Below are positions 29,201 through 42,000 of a stretch of 64,000 nucleotides of DNA, in pieces (the stretch's first letter is position 1; each line of letters starts with the position of its first letter). Source of the stretch: Halictus rubicundus. Its lineage: Eukaryota; Arthropoda; Insecta; Hymenoptera; Halictidae. The DNA lies in contig NW_027488967.1 of the NCBI RefSeq assembly GCF_050948215.1, forward strand, positions 62,001 through 126,000. Reading direction: 5' to 3'. A program made the position numbers and the translations under genes. The notes beneath the pieces were generated by a model. That model did not search any database. It was not told the origin of the DNA and was given only the letters and a program-made list of their open reading frames with translations.

Positions 29201-32200
29201 CTATCCTATCCAATCCTATATCCTATTCTCCATACTATCCTATCCTCTATCCTATCCTATCCTCTATCAGATCCTATCCTCTATCCTATCCTATCCTCTA
29301 TCCTATCCTATCCTCTATCCTATCCTATTCTCTATCCTATCCTATCTTTCTATCCTATCCTATCCTCTCTCCTATCCTATCCTCTCTCCTATTCTATCCT
29401 CTATCCTATCCAATCCTATATCGTATCCTCTATCCTATCCTATCCTCTATCCTATCCTATCCACTATCCTATCCTATCCTCTATCCTATCCTATCCTCTA
29501 TCCTATCGTATCCTCTATCCTATCCTATCGTTTATCCTATCCTATCCTCTATCCTATCCTATTCTCTATCCTATCCTATCCTCTATCCTATCCTATCCTC
29601 AATCCTATCCTATCCTCTATCGTATATTATCCTCTATCCTATCCTATTCTCTATCCTATCCTATTCTCTATCCTATCCTACCCTCTATCCTATCCTATTC
29701 TCCATCCGATCCTATCCTCTATCCTATCTTATCCTCTATCCTATCCTATCCTCTATCCTATCCTATCCTCTATCCTATCCTATCCTATCCTCTATCTTAT
29801 CGTATCCTCTATCATATCCTATCCTCTATCCTATCCTATCGTTGATCCTATCCTATCCTCTATCCTATCCTATCCTCTATCCTATCGTATCCTCTATCAT
29901 ATCCTATCCTCTATCCTATCCAATCCTATATCCTATTCTCTATCCTATCCTATCCTCTATGATATCCTATCCTCTATTCTAACCTATTCTCTATCCTATC
30001 CTATCCTCTATCCTATCCTATCCTATCCTCTATCCTATCCTCTATCCTATCCTATCCTATCGTTTATCCTATCCTATCCTCTATCCTATCCTATCCTCTA
30101 ACATATCCTATCCGCTATCCTATCCTATCCTCTATCCTATTCTATCCTCTATCCTATCCAATCCTATATCCTATTCTCTATCCTATCCTATCCGCTATTC
30201 TATCCTATCCTCTATCCTATCCTATCCTCTATCCTATCATATCCTCTATCCTATCCTATCCCCTATCCTATGCTATCCTCTATCCTATCCTATCCTCTAT
30301 CCTATCCTATCCTCTATCCTATCCTATCCTCTATCCTATCCTATTCTCTATCCTATCCTATCCTCTATCCTATGCTATCCTCTATCGTATCCTATCCTTT
30401 ATCCTATCCTATCCTCTATCCTATCCTATCCGCTATCCTATCCAATCCTATATCCTATTCTCTATCCTATCCTATCCTCTATGATATCCTATCCTCTATC
30501 CTATACTATCCTCTATCCTATCCTATCCTCTATCCTATCCTATCCTCTATCCTATCCTATCCTCTATCCTATCCTATTCTCCATCCTATCCTATCCTCTA
30601 TCCTATCCTATCCTCTATCCTATCCTATCCTCTATCCTATCCTGTCCTCTATCCTATCCTATCCTATCCTCTATCCTATCCTATCCTCTATCATATCCTA
30701 TCCTCTATCCTATCCTATCGTTTATCCTATCCTATCCTCTATCCTATCCTATCCTCTATCCTATCCTATCCTCTATCCTATCCTATCGTTTATCCTATCC
30801 TATCCTCTATCCTATCCTATCGTTTATCCTATCCTATCCTCTATCCTATCCTATCCTCTATCCTATCCAATCCTCTATCCTATCCTATCCTCTATCCTAT
30901 CCTATCCTCTATCCTATCCTATCCTCTATCCTATTCTATCCTCTATCCTATCCAATCCTATATCCTATTCTCTATCCTATCCTATCCTCTATGATATCCT
31001 ATCCTCTATCCTAACCTATTCTCTATCCTATCCTATCCTCCATCCTATCCTATCATATCCTCTATCCTATCCTATCCCCTATCCTATCCTATCCTCTATC
31101 CTATCCTATCCTCTATCCTATCCTATCCTCTATCCTATCCTATCCTCTATCCTATCCTATCCTCTATCCTATCCTATCCTCTATCCTATCCTATCCACTA
31201 TCCTATCCTATCCTCTATCCTATCCTATCCTCTATCCTATCCTATCCTATCCTATCCTCTATCCTATCCTATCCTCTATCCTATCCTATCCTATCCTCTA
31301 TCCTATCCTCTATCCTATCCAATCCTATATCCTATTCTCCATCCTATCCTATCCTCTATCCTATCCTATCCTCTATCAGATCCTATCCTCTATCCTATCC
31401 TATCCTCTATCCTATCGTATCCTATCCTCTATCCTATCCTATCCTCTATCCTATCGTATCCTCTATCCTATCGTATCCTCTATCCTATCCTATCGTTTAT
31501 CCTATCCTATCCTCTATCCTATCCTATTCTCTATCCTATCCTATCCTCTATCCTATCCTATCCTCTATCCTATCCTATCCTCTATCGTATATTATCCTCT
31601 ATCCTATCCTATTCTCTATCCTATCCTATTCTCTATCCTATCCTATCCTCTATCCTATCCTATTCTCCATCCGATCCTATCCTCTATCCTATCTTGTCCT
31701 CTATCCTATCCTATCCTATCCTCTATCCTATCCTATCCTATCCTATCCTATCCTCTATCCTATCCTATCCTCTATCCTATCCTATCCTCTATCGTATATT
31801 ATCCTCTATCCTATCCTATTCTCTATCCTATCCTATTCTCTATCCTATCCTATCCTCTATCCTATCCTATTCTCCATCCGATCCTATCCTCTATCATATC
31901 CTATCCTCTATCCTATCCTATCGTTTATCCTATCCTATCCTCTATCCTATCCTATCCTCTAACATATCCTATCCGCTATCCTATCCTATCCTCTATCCTA
32001 TTCTATCCTCTATCCTATCCAATCCTATATCCTATACTCTATCCTATCCTATCCTCTATTCTATCCTATCCTCTATCCTATCCTATCCTCTATCCTATCA
32101 TATCCTCTATCCTATCCTATTCTCTATCCTATCCTATCCTCTATCCTATCCTATTCTCTATCCTATCCTATCCTCTATCCTATGCTATCCTCTATCCTAT

Positions 32201-32397
32201 CCTATTCTCCATCCTATCCTATCCTCTATCCTATCCTATCCTCTATCCTATCCTATCCTCTATCCTATCCTATCCTCTATCCTATCCTATCCTATCCTCT
32301 ATCCTATCCTATCCTCTATCATATCCTATCCTCTATCCTATCCTATCGTTTATCCTATCCTATCCTCTATCCTATCCTATCCTCTATCCTATCCTAT
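26206..32397 (+). repeat. ~6.2-kb higher-order block, copy 1
   Basis: From TATGCTCTATCC at 26206 onward, every landmark recurs at a constant +13,942 bp in the 40-46 kb region. Examples are TTCTCGATCC (26654, 27509), the rare TCTTTCT variant (TTT at 29347-29349), ATCGTTGATCC (about 29842), TAACAT (30099) and TATGATATCC (30481). The offset becomes +13,947 after about 31.5 kb because of one extra pentamer. A third copy begins at 50463 (+10,315 from copy 2). Copy 1 and copy 2 part at about 32.4 kb; copy 1 and copy 3 part at about 32,397/56,530. The right end of this block overlaps the 2,184-bp duplication, which occurs only in this copy. Confidence 0.85.
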
Positions 32398-34797
32398 CCT
32401 CTATCCTATCCTATCCTCTATCCTATCCAATCCTCTATCCTATCCTATCCTCTATCCTATCCTATCCTCTATCCTATCCTATCCTCTATCCTATTCTATC
32501 CTCTATCCTATCCAATCCTATATCCTATTCTCTATCCTATGCTATCCTCTATGATATCCTATCCTCTATCCTAACCTATTCTCTATCCTATCCTATCCTC
32601 CATCCTATCCTATCCGCTATCCTATCCAATCCTATATCCTATTCTCTATCCTATCCTATCCTCTATGATATCCTATCCTCTATCCTATACTATCCTCTAT
32701 CCTATCCTATCCTCTATCCTATCCTATCCTCTATCCTATCCTATCCTCTATCCTATCCTATTCTCCATCCTATCCTATCCTCTATCCTATCCTATCCTCT
32801 ATCCTATCCTATCCTCTATCCTATCCTGTCCTCTATCCTATCCTATCCTATCCTCTATCCTATCCTATCCTCTATCATATCCTATCCTCTATCCTATCCT
32901 ATCGTTTATCCTATCCTATCCTCTATCCTATCCTATCCTCTATCCTATCCTATCCTCTATCCTATCCTATCGTTTATCCTATCCTATCCTCTATCCTATC
33001 CTATCGTTTATCCTATCCTATCCTCTATCCTATCCTATCCTCTATCCTATCCAATCCTCTATCCTATCCTATCCTCTATCCTATCCTATCCTCTATCCTA
33101 TCCTATCCTCTATCCTATTCTATCCTCTATCCTATCCAATCCTATATCCTATTCTCTATCCTATCCTATCCTCTATGATATCCTATCCTCTATCCTAACC
33201 TATTCTCTATCCTATCCTATCCTCCATCCTATCCTATCATATCCTCTATCCTATCCTATCCCCTATCCTATCCTATCCTCTATCCTATCCTATCCTCTAT
33301 CCTATCCTATCCTCTATCCTATCCTATCCTCTATCCTATCCTATCCTCTATCCTATCCTATCCTCTATCCTATCCTATCCACTATCCTATCCTATCCTCT
33401 ATCCTATCCTATCCTCTATCCTATCCTATCCTATCCTATCCTCTATCCTATCCTATCCTCTATCCTATCCTATCCTATCCTCTATCCTATCCTCTATCCT
33501 ATCCAATCCTATATCCTATTCTCCATCCTATCCTATCCTCTATCCTATCCTATCCTCTATCAGATCCTATCCTCTATCCTATCCTATCCTCTATCCTATC
33601 GTATCCTATCCTCTATCCTATCCTATCCTCTATCCTATCGTATCCTCTATCCTATCGTATCCTCTATCCTATCCTATCGTTTATCCTATCCTATCCTCTA
33701 TCCTATCCTATTCTCTATCCTATCCTATCCTCTATCCTATCCTATCCTCTATCCTATCCTATCCTCTATCGTATATTATCCTCTATCCTATCCTATTCTC
33801 TATCCTATCCTATTCTCTATCCTATCCTATCCTCTATCCTATCCTATTCTCCATCCGATCCTATCCTCTATCCTATCTTATCCTCTATCCTATCCTATCC
33901 TATCCTCTATCCTATCCTATCCTATCCTATCCTATCCTCTATCCTATCCTATCCTCTATCCTATCCTATCCTCTATCGTATATTATCCTCTATCCTATCC
34001 TATTCTCTATCCTATCCTATTCTCTATCCTATCCTATCCTCTATCCTATCCTATTCTCCATCCGATCCTATCCTCTATCATATCCTATCCTCTATCCTAT
34101 CCTATCGTTTATCCTATCCTATCCTCTATCCTATCCTATCCTCTAACATATCCTATCCGCTATCCTATCCTATCCTCTATCCTATTCTATCCTCTATCCT
34201 ATCCAATCCTATATCCTATACTCTATCCTATCCTATCCTCTATTCTATCCTATCCTCTATCCTATCCTATCCTCTATCCTATCATATCCTCTATCCTATC
34301 CTATTCTCTATCCTATCCTATCCTCTATCCTATCCTATTCTCTATCCTATCCTATCCTCTATCCTATGCTATCCTCTATCCTATCCTATTCTCCATCCTA
34401 TCCTATCCTCTATCCTATCCTATCCTCTATCCTATCCTATCCTCTATCCTATCCTATCCTCTATCCTATCCTATCCTATCCTCTATCCTATCCTATCCTC
34501 TATCATATCCTATCCTCTATCCTATCCTATCGTTTATCCTATCCTATCCTCTATCCTATCCTATCCTCTATCCTATCCTATCCTCTATCCTATCCTATCC
34601 TCTATCCTATCCAATCCTCTATCCTATCCTATCCTCTATCCTATCCTATCCTCTATCCTATCCTATCCTCTATCCTATTCTATCCTCTATCCTATCCAAT
34701 CCTATATCCTATTCTCTATCCTATGCTATCCTCTATGATATCCTATCCTCTATCCTAACCTATTCTCTATCCTATCCTATCCTCCATCCTATCCTAT
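30430..34797 (+). repeat. 2,184-bp tandem duplication (30430-32613 and 32614-34797)
   Basis: The sequence from CCGCTATCCTATCCAATCC at 30430 is repeated from 32614 with a constant offset of 2,184 bp: TATGATATCC 30481 and 32665, TAACAT 31960 and 34144, TATGCTATCC 32182 and 34366. The junction is visible at 32613/32614, where CTCCATCCTATCCTAT runs directly into CCGCTATCC. At the end of copy 2 the flank is instead CATATCC. By reading both copies I found one substitution (ATCTTGTCC near 31695, ATCTTATCC near 33879) and no length change. The matching places in the 44-46 and 54-56 kb blocks have one copy only. Because 2,184 is divisible by 3, the long open frame is preserved across the junction. Confidence 0.85.
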
Positions 34798-36085
34798 CAT
34801 ATCCTCTATCCTATCCTATCCCCTATCCTATCCTATCCTCTATCCTATCCTATCCTCTATGATATCCTATCCTCTATCCTAACCTATTCTCTATCCTATC
34901 CTATTCTCTATCCTATCTTATCCTCTATCCTATCCTATCCTCTATCCTATCCTATCCTCTATCCTATCCAATCCTCCATCCTATCCTATCCTCTATCCTA
35001 TCCTATCCTCTATCCTATCCTATCCTCTATCCTATCCTATCCTCTATCCTATTCTATCCTCTATCCTATCCAATCCTATATCCTATTCTCTATCCTATCC
35101 TATCCTCTATGATATCCTATCCTCTATCCTAACCTATTCTCTATCCTATCCTATCCTCTATCCTATCCTATCCTCTATCCTATCCTATCCTCTATCCTAT
35201 CCTATCCTCTATCCTATCCTATCCTCTATCCTATCATATCCTCTATCCTATCTTATCCACTATCCTATCCTATCCTCTATCCTATCCTATCCTCTATCCT
35301 ATCCTATCCTATCCTATCCTCTATCCTATCCTATCCTCTATCCTATCCTATCCTATCCTATCCTCTATCCTATCCTATCCTCTATCCTATCCTATCCTAT
35401 CCTCTATCCTATCCTCTATCCTATCCAATCCTATATCCTATTCTCCATCCTATCCTATCCTCTATCCTATCCTATCCTCTATCAGATCCTATCCTATCCT
35501 CTATCCTATCCTATTCTCTATCCTATCCTATCCTCTATCCTATCCTATCCTCTATCCTATCCTATCCTCTCTCCTATTCTATCCTCTATCCTATCCAATC
35601 CTATATCGTATCCTCTATCCTATCCTATCCTCTATCCTATCCTATCCACTATCCTATCCTATCCTCTATCCTATCCTATCCTCTATCCTATCGTATCCTC
35701 TATCCTATCCTATCGTTTATCCTATCCTATCCTCTATCCTATCCTATCCTCTATCCTATCCTATCCCCTATCCTATCCTATCCTCTATCCTATCCTATCC
35801 TCTATCCTATCCTATCCTCTATCCTATCCTATCCTCTATCCTCTATCCTATCCTATCCTCTATCCTATCCTATCCTCTATCGTATATTATCCTCTATCCT
35901 ATCCTATTCTCTATCCTATCCTATTCTCTATCCTATCCTATCCTCTATCCTATCCTATTCTCCATCCGATCCTATCCTCTATCCTATCTTATCCTCTATC
36001 CTATCCTATCCTCTATCCTATCCTATCCTCTATCCTATCCTATCCTCTCCTCTATCTTATCCTATCCTCTATCCTATCCTATCGT
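34798..36085 (+). repeat. Higher-order segment repeating 6.1-7.45 kb
   Basis: This stretch follows 6.1-7.45 kb at an offset of 28,704 bp, falling to 28,626 bp. Shared landmarks are TATGATATCC with CTAACC (34861 region), CCAATCCTCC (6264 and 34968), ATCTTATCCACTATCC, ATCAGATCC, CTCTCTCC, a CCCCTATCC variant and CTCTCCTCTATCTTATCC (7419 and 36045). The two are about 28 kb apart in the array, so the relation must come from an old or large-scale exchange and not from local expansion. Confidence 0.75.
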
Positions 36086-39000
36086 TTATCCTATCCTATC
36101 CTCTATCCTATCCTATCCTCTATCCTATCCCATCCTCTATCCTATCCTATTCTCTATCCTATCCTATCCTCTATCCTATCCTATTCTCTATCCTATCCTA
36201 TCCTCTATCCTATCCTATCCTCTATCCTATCCTATTCTCCATCCTATCCTATCCTCTATCCTATCCTATCCTCTATCCTATCCTATCCTCTATCCTATCC
36301 TATCCTCTATCCTATCCTATCCTATCCTCTATCCTATCCTATCCTCTATCATATCCTATCCTGTATCCTATCCTATCGTTTATCCTATCCTATCCTCTAT
36401 CCTATCCTATCCTCTATCCTATCCTATCCTCTATCCTATCGTATCCTCTATCCTATCCTATCGTTTATCCTATCCTATGCTCTATCCTATCCTATTCTCT
36501 ATCCTATCCTATCCTCTATCCTATCCTCTATTCTATCCAATCCTATATCCTATCCTCTATCATATCCTATCCTCTATCCTATCCAATCCTATATCCTATC
36601 CTCTATCATATCCTATCCTCTATCCTATCCTATCCTCTATCCTATCCTATCCTATCCTCTATCCTATCCTATCCTCTATCCTATCCTATCCTCTATCGTA
36701 TCCTATCCTCTATCCTATCCTATCCTCTATCCTATCCTATCCTCTATCCTATCCTATCCGCTATCCTATCCAATCCTATATCCTATTCTCTATTCTATCC
36801 TATCCTCTATCCTATCCTATCCTCTATCCTATCCTATCCTCTATCCTATCCTATTCTCTATCCTATCCTATCCTCTATCCTATCCTATCCTCTATCCTAT
36901 CCTATCCTCTCTCCTATTCTATCCTCTATCCTATCCAATCCTATATCGTATCCTCTATCCTATCCTATCCTCTATCCTATCCTATCCACTATCCTATCCT
37001 ATCCTCTATCCTATCCTATCCTCTATCCTATCGTATCCTCTATCCTATCCTATCGTTTATCCTATCCAATCCTCTATCCTATCCTATTCTCTATCCTATC
37101 CTATCCTCTATCCTATCCTATCCTCTATCCTATCCCATCCTCTATCGTATATTATCCTCTATCCTATCCTATTCTCTATCCTATCCTATTCTCTATCCTA
37201 TCCTATCCTCTATCCTATCCTATTCTCCATCCGATCCTATCCTCTATCCTATCTTATCCTCTATCCTATCCTATCCTCTATCCTATCCTATCCTCTATCC
37301 TATCCTATCCTATCCTCTATCTTATCCTATCCTCTATCATATCCTATCCTCTATCCTATCCTATCGTTTATCCTATCCTATCCTCTATCGTATCCTATTC
37401 TCTATCCTATCCTATTCTCTATCCTATCCTATCCTCTATCCTATCCTATTCTCCATCCGATCCTATCCTCTATCCTATCTTATCCTCTATCCTATCCTAT
37501 CCTCTATCCTATCCTATCCTCTATCCTATCCTATCCTATCCTCTATCCTATCCTATCCTCTATCCTATCCTATCCTCTATCCTATCCTATCCGCTATCCT
37601 ATCCAATCCTATATCCTATTCTCTATTCTATCCTATCCTCTATCCTATCCTATCCTCTATCCTATCCTATCCTCTATCCTATCCTATTCTCTATCCTATC
37701 CTATCCTCTATCCTATCCTATCCTCTATCCTATCCTATCCTCTCTCCTATTCTATCCTCTATCCTATCCAATCCTATATCGTATCCTCTATCCTATCCTA
37801 TCCTCTATCCTATCCTATCCACTATCCTATCCTATCCTCTATCCTATCCTATCCTCTATCCTATCGTATCCTCTATCCTATCCTATCGTTTATCCTATCC
37901 AATCCTCTATCCTATCCTATTCTCTATCCTATCCTATCCTCTATCCTATCCTATCCTCTATCCTATCCTATCCTCTATCGTATATTATCCTCTATCCTAT
38001 CCTATTCTCTATCCTATCCTATTCTCTATCCTATCCTATCCTCTATCCTATCCTATTCTCCATCCGATCCTATCCTCTATCCTATCTTATCCTCTATCCT
38101 ATCCTATCCTCTATCCTATCCTATCCTCTATCCTATCCTATCCTATCCTCTATCTTATCCTATCCTCTATCATATCCTATCCTCTATCCTATCCTATCGT
38201 TTATCCTATCCTATCCTCTATCGTATCCTATTCTCTATCCTATCCTATTCTCTATCCTATCCTATCCTCTATCCTATCCTATTCTCCATCCGATCCTATC
38301 CTCTATCCTATCTTATCCTCTATCCTATCCTATCCTCTATCCTATCCTATCCTCTATCCTATCCTATCCTATCCTCTATCTTATCCTATCCTCTATCATA
38401 TCCTATCCTCTATCCTATCCTATCGTTTATCCTATCCTATCCTCTATCCTATCCTATCCTCTATCCTATCCTATTCTCTATCCTATCCTATCCTCTATCG
38501 TATCCTATCCTCTATCCTATCCTATCCTCTATCCTATCCTATCCTCTATCCTATCCTATCCTCTATCCTATCCTATCCTCTATCCTATCCTATCCTCTAT
38601 CCTATCCTATCCTCTATCATATCCTATCCTCTATCCTATCCAATCCTATATCCTATTCTCTATCCTATCCTATCCTCTATGATATCCTATCCTCTATCCT
38701 AACCTATTCTCTATCCTATCCTATCCTCTATCCTATCCTCTATCCTATCCTCTATCCTATCCTCTATCCTATCCTCTATCCTCTATCCTATCCTATCGTT
38801 TATCCTATCCTATCCTCTATCCTATCCTATCCTCTAACATATCCTATCCGCTATCCTATCCTATCCTCTATCCTATTCTATCCTCTATCCTATCCAATCC
38901 TATATCCTATTCTCTATCCTATCCTGTCCTCTATTCTATCCTATCCTCTATCCTATCCTATCCTCTATCCTATCATATCCTCTATCCTATCCTATCCCCT

Positions 39001-42000
39001 ATCCTATCCTATCCTCTATCCTATCCTATCCTCTATCCTATCCTATTCTCTACCCTATCCTATCCTCTATCCTATGCTATCCTCTATCGTATCCTATCCT
39101 TTATCCTATCCTATCCTCTATCCTATCCTATCCTCTATCCTATCCAATCCTCTATCCTATCCTATCCTCTATCCTATCCTATCCTCTATCCTATCCTATC
39201 CTCTATCCTATCCTATCCTCTATCCTATTCTATCCTCTATCCTATCCAATCCTATATCCTATTCTCTATCCTATCCTATCCTCTATGATATCCTAACCTA
39301 TTCTCTATCCTATCCTATCCTCTATCCTATCCTATCCTCTATCCTATCCTATCCTCTATCCTATCCTATCCTCTATCCTATCCTATCCTCTATCCTATCC
39401 TATCCTCTATCCTATCCTATCCACTATCCTATCCTATCCTCTATCCTATCCTATCCTCTATCCTATCCTATCCTATCCTATCCTCTATCCTATCCTATCC
39501 TATCCTATCCTCTATCCTATCCTATCCTCTATCCTATCCTATCCTCTATCCTATACTATCCGCTATCCTATCCAATCCTATATCCTATTCTCTATCCTAT
39601 CCTATCCTCTATGATATCCTATCCTCTATCCTAACCTATTCTCGATCCTATCCTATCCTCTATCCTATCCTATCCTATCCTCTATCCTATCCTCTATCCT
39701 ATCCTCTATCCTATCCAATCCTATATCCTATTCTCCATCCTATCCTATCCTCTACCCTATCCTATCCTCTATCAGATCCTATCCTCTATCCTATCCTATC
39801 CTCTATCCTATCATATCCTATCCTCTATCCTATCCTATCCTCTATCCTATCGTATCCTCTATCCTATCGTATCCTCTATCCTATCCTATCGTTTATCCTA
39901 TCCTATGCTCTATCCTATCCTATTCTCTATCCTATCCTATCCTCTATCCTATGCTATCCTCTATCGTATCCTATCCTCTATCCTATCCTATCCTCTACCC
40001 TATCCTATCCTCTATCAGATCCTATCCTCTATCCTATCCTATCCTCTATCCTATCGTATCCTATCCTCTATCCTATCCTATCCTCTATCCTATCGTATCC
40101 TCTATCCTATCGTATCCTCTATCCTATCCTATCGTTTATCCTATCCTATGCTCTATCCTATCCTATTCTCTATCCTATCCTATCCTCTATCCTATCCTCT
40201 ATTCTATCCAATCCTATATCCTATCCTCTATCATATCCTATCCTCTATCCTATCCTATCCTCTATCCTATCCTATCCTATCCTCTATCCTATCCTATCCT
40301 CTATCCTATCCTATCCTCTATCGTATCCTATCCTCTATCCTATCCTATCCTCTATCCTATCCTATCCTATCCGCTATCCTATCCAATCCTATATCCTATT
40401 CTCTATTCTATCCTATCCTATCCTCTATCCTATCGTATCCTCTATCCTATCCTATCCTATCCTATCCTCTATCCTATCCTATCCTCTATCCTATCCTATC
40501 CTCTATCCTATACTATCCGCTATCCTATCCAATCCTATATCCTATTCTCTATCCTATCCTATCCTCTATGATATCCTATCCTCTATCCTAACCTATTCTC
40601 GATCCTATCCTATCCTCTATCCTATCCTATCCTATCCTCTATCCTATCCTCTATCCTATCCAATCCTATATCCTATTCTCCATCCTATCCTATCCTCTAC
40701 CCTATCCTATCCTCTATCAGATCCTATCCTCTATCCTATCCTATCCTCTATCCTATCGTATCCTATCCTCTATCCTATCCTATCCTCTATCCTATCGTAT
40801 CCTCTATCCTATCGTATCCTCTATCCTATCCTATCGTTTATCCTATCCTATGCTCTATCCTATCCTATTCTCTATCCTATCCTATCCTCTATCCTATGCT
40901 ATCCTCTATCGTATCCTATCCTCTATCCTATCCTATCCTCTATCCTATCCTATCCTCTATCCTATCCAATCCTCTATCCTATCCTATCCTCTATCCTATC
41001 CTATCCTCTATCCTATCCTATCCTCTATCCTATCCTATCCTCTATCCTATTCTATCCTCTATCCTATCCAATCCTATATCCTATTCTCTATCCTATCCTA
41101 CCCTCTATGATATCCTATCCTCTATCCTAACCTATTCTCTATCCTATCCTATCCTCTATCCTATCCTATCCTCTATCCTATCCTATCCTCTATCCTATCC
41201 TATCCTCTATCCTATCCTATCCTCTATCCTATCCTATCCTCTATCCTATCCTATCCACTATCCTATCCTATCCTCTATCCTATCCTATCATCTATCCTAT
41301 CCTATCCTATCCTATCCTATCCTCTATCCTATCCTATCCTCTATCCTATCCTATCCTCTATCCTATACTATCCGCTATCCTATCCAATCCTATATCCTAT
41401 TCTCTATCCTATCCTATCCTCTATGATATCCTATCCTCTATCCTAACCTATTCTCGATCCTATCCTATCCTCTATCCTATCCTATCCTATCCTCTATCCT
41501 ATCCTCTATCCTATCCTCTATCCTATCCAATCCTATATCCTATTCTCCATCCTATCCTATCCTCTACCCTATCCTATCCTCTATCAGATCCTATCCTCTA
41601 TCCTATCCTATCCTCTATCCTATCGTATCCTATCCTCTATCCTATCCTATCCTCTATCCTATCGTATCCTCTATCCTATCGTATCCTCTATCCTATCCTA
41701 TCGTTTACCCTATCCTATGCTCTATCCTATCCTATTCTCTATCCTATCCTATCCTCTATCCTATCCTCTATTCTATCCAATCCTATATCCTATCCTCTAT
41801 CATATCCTATCCTCTATCCTATCCTATCCTCTATCCTATCCTATCCTATCCTCTATCCTATCCTATCCTCTATCCTATCCTATCCTCTATCGTATCCTAT
41901 CCTCTATCCTATCCTATCCTCTATCCTATCCTATCCTATCCGCTATCCTATCCAATCCTATATCCTATTCTCTATTCTATCCTATCCTCTATCCTATCCT

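Noticed and set aside
29340..29352. TCTTTCT as a sequencing error
   Set aside because: The same change is present at the matching place in two other blocks (43289 and 53621), so it is an inherited variant.
30270..34862. A 1,530-codon open frame, and many others of 86-1,093 codons on the + strand, as protein-coding genes
   Set aside because: The frames are a necessary result of a stop-free 17-mer. They use only P, I, L, S and Y plus rare variants, overlap each other in several frames, and begin and end in variant monomers. No promoter, splice or codon signal supports a gene.
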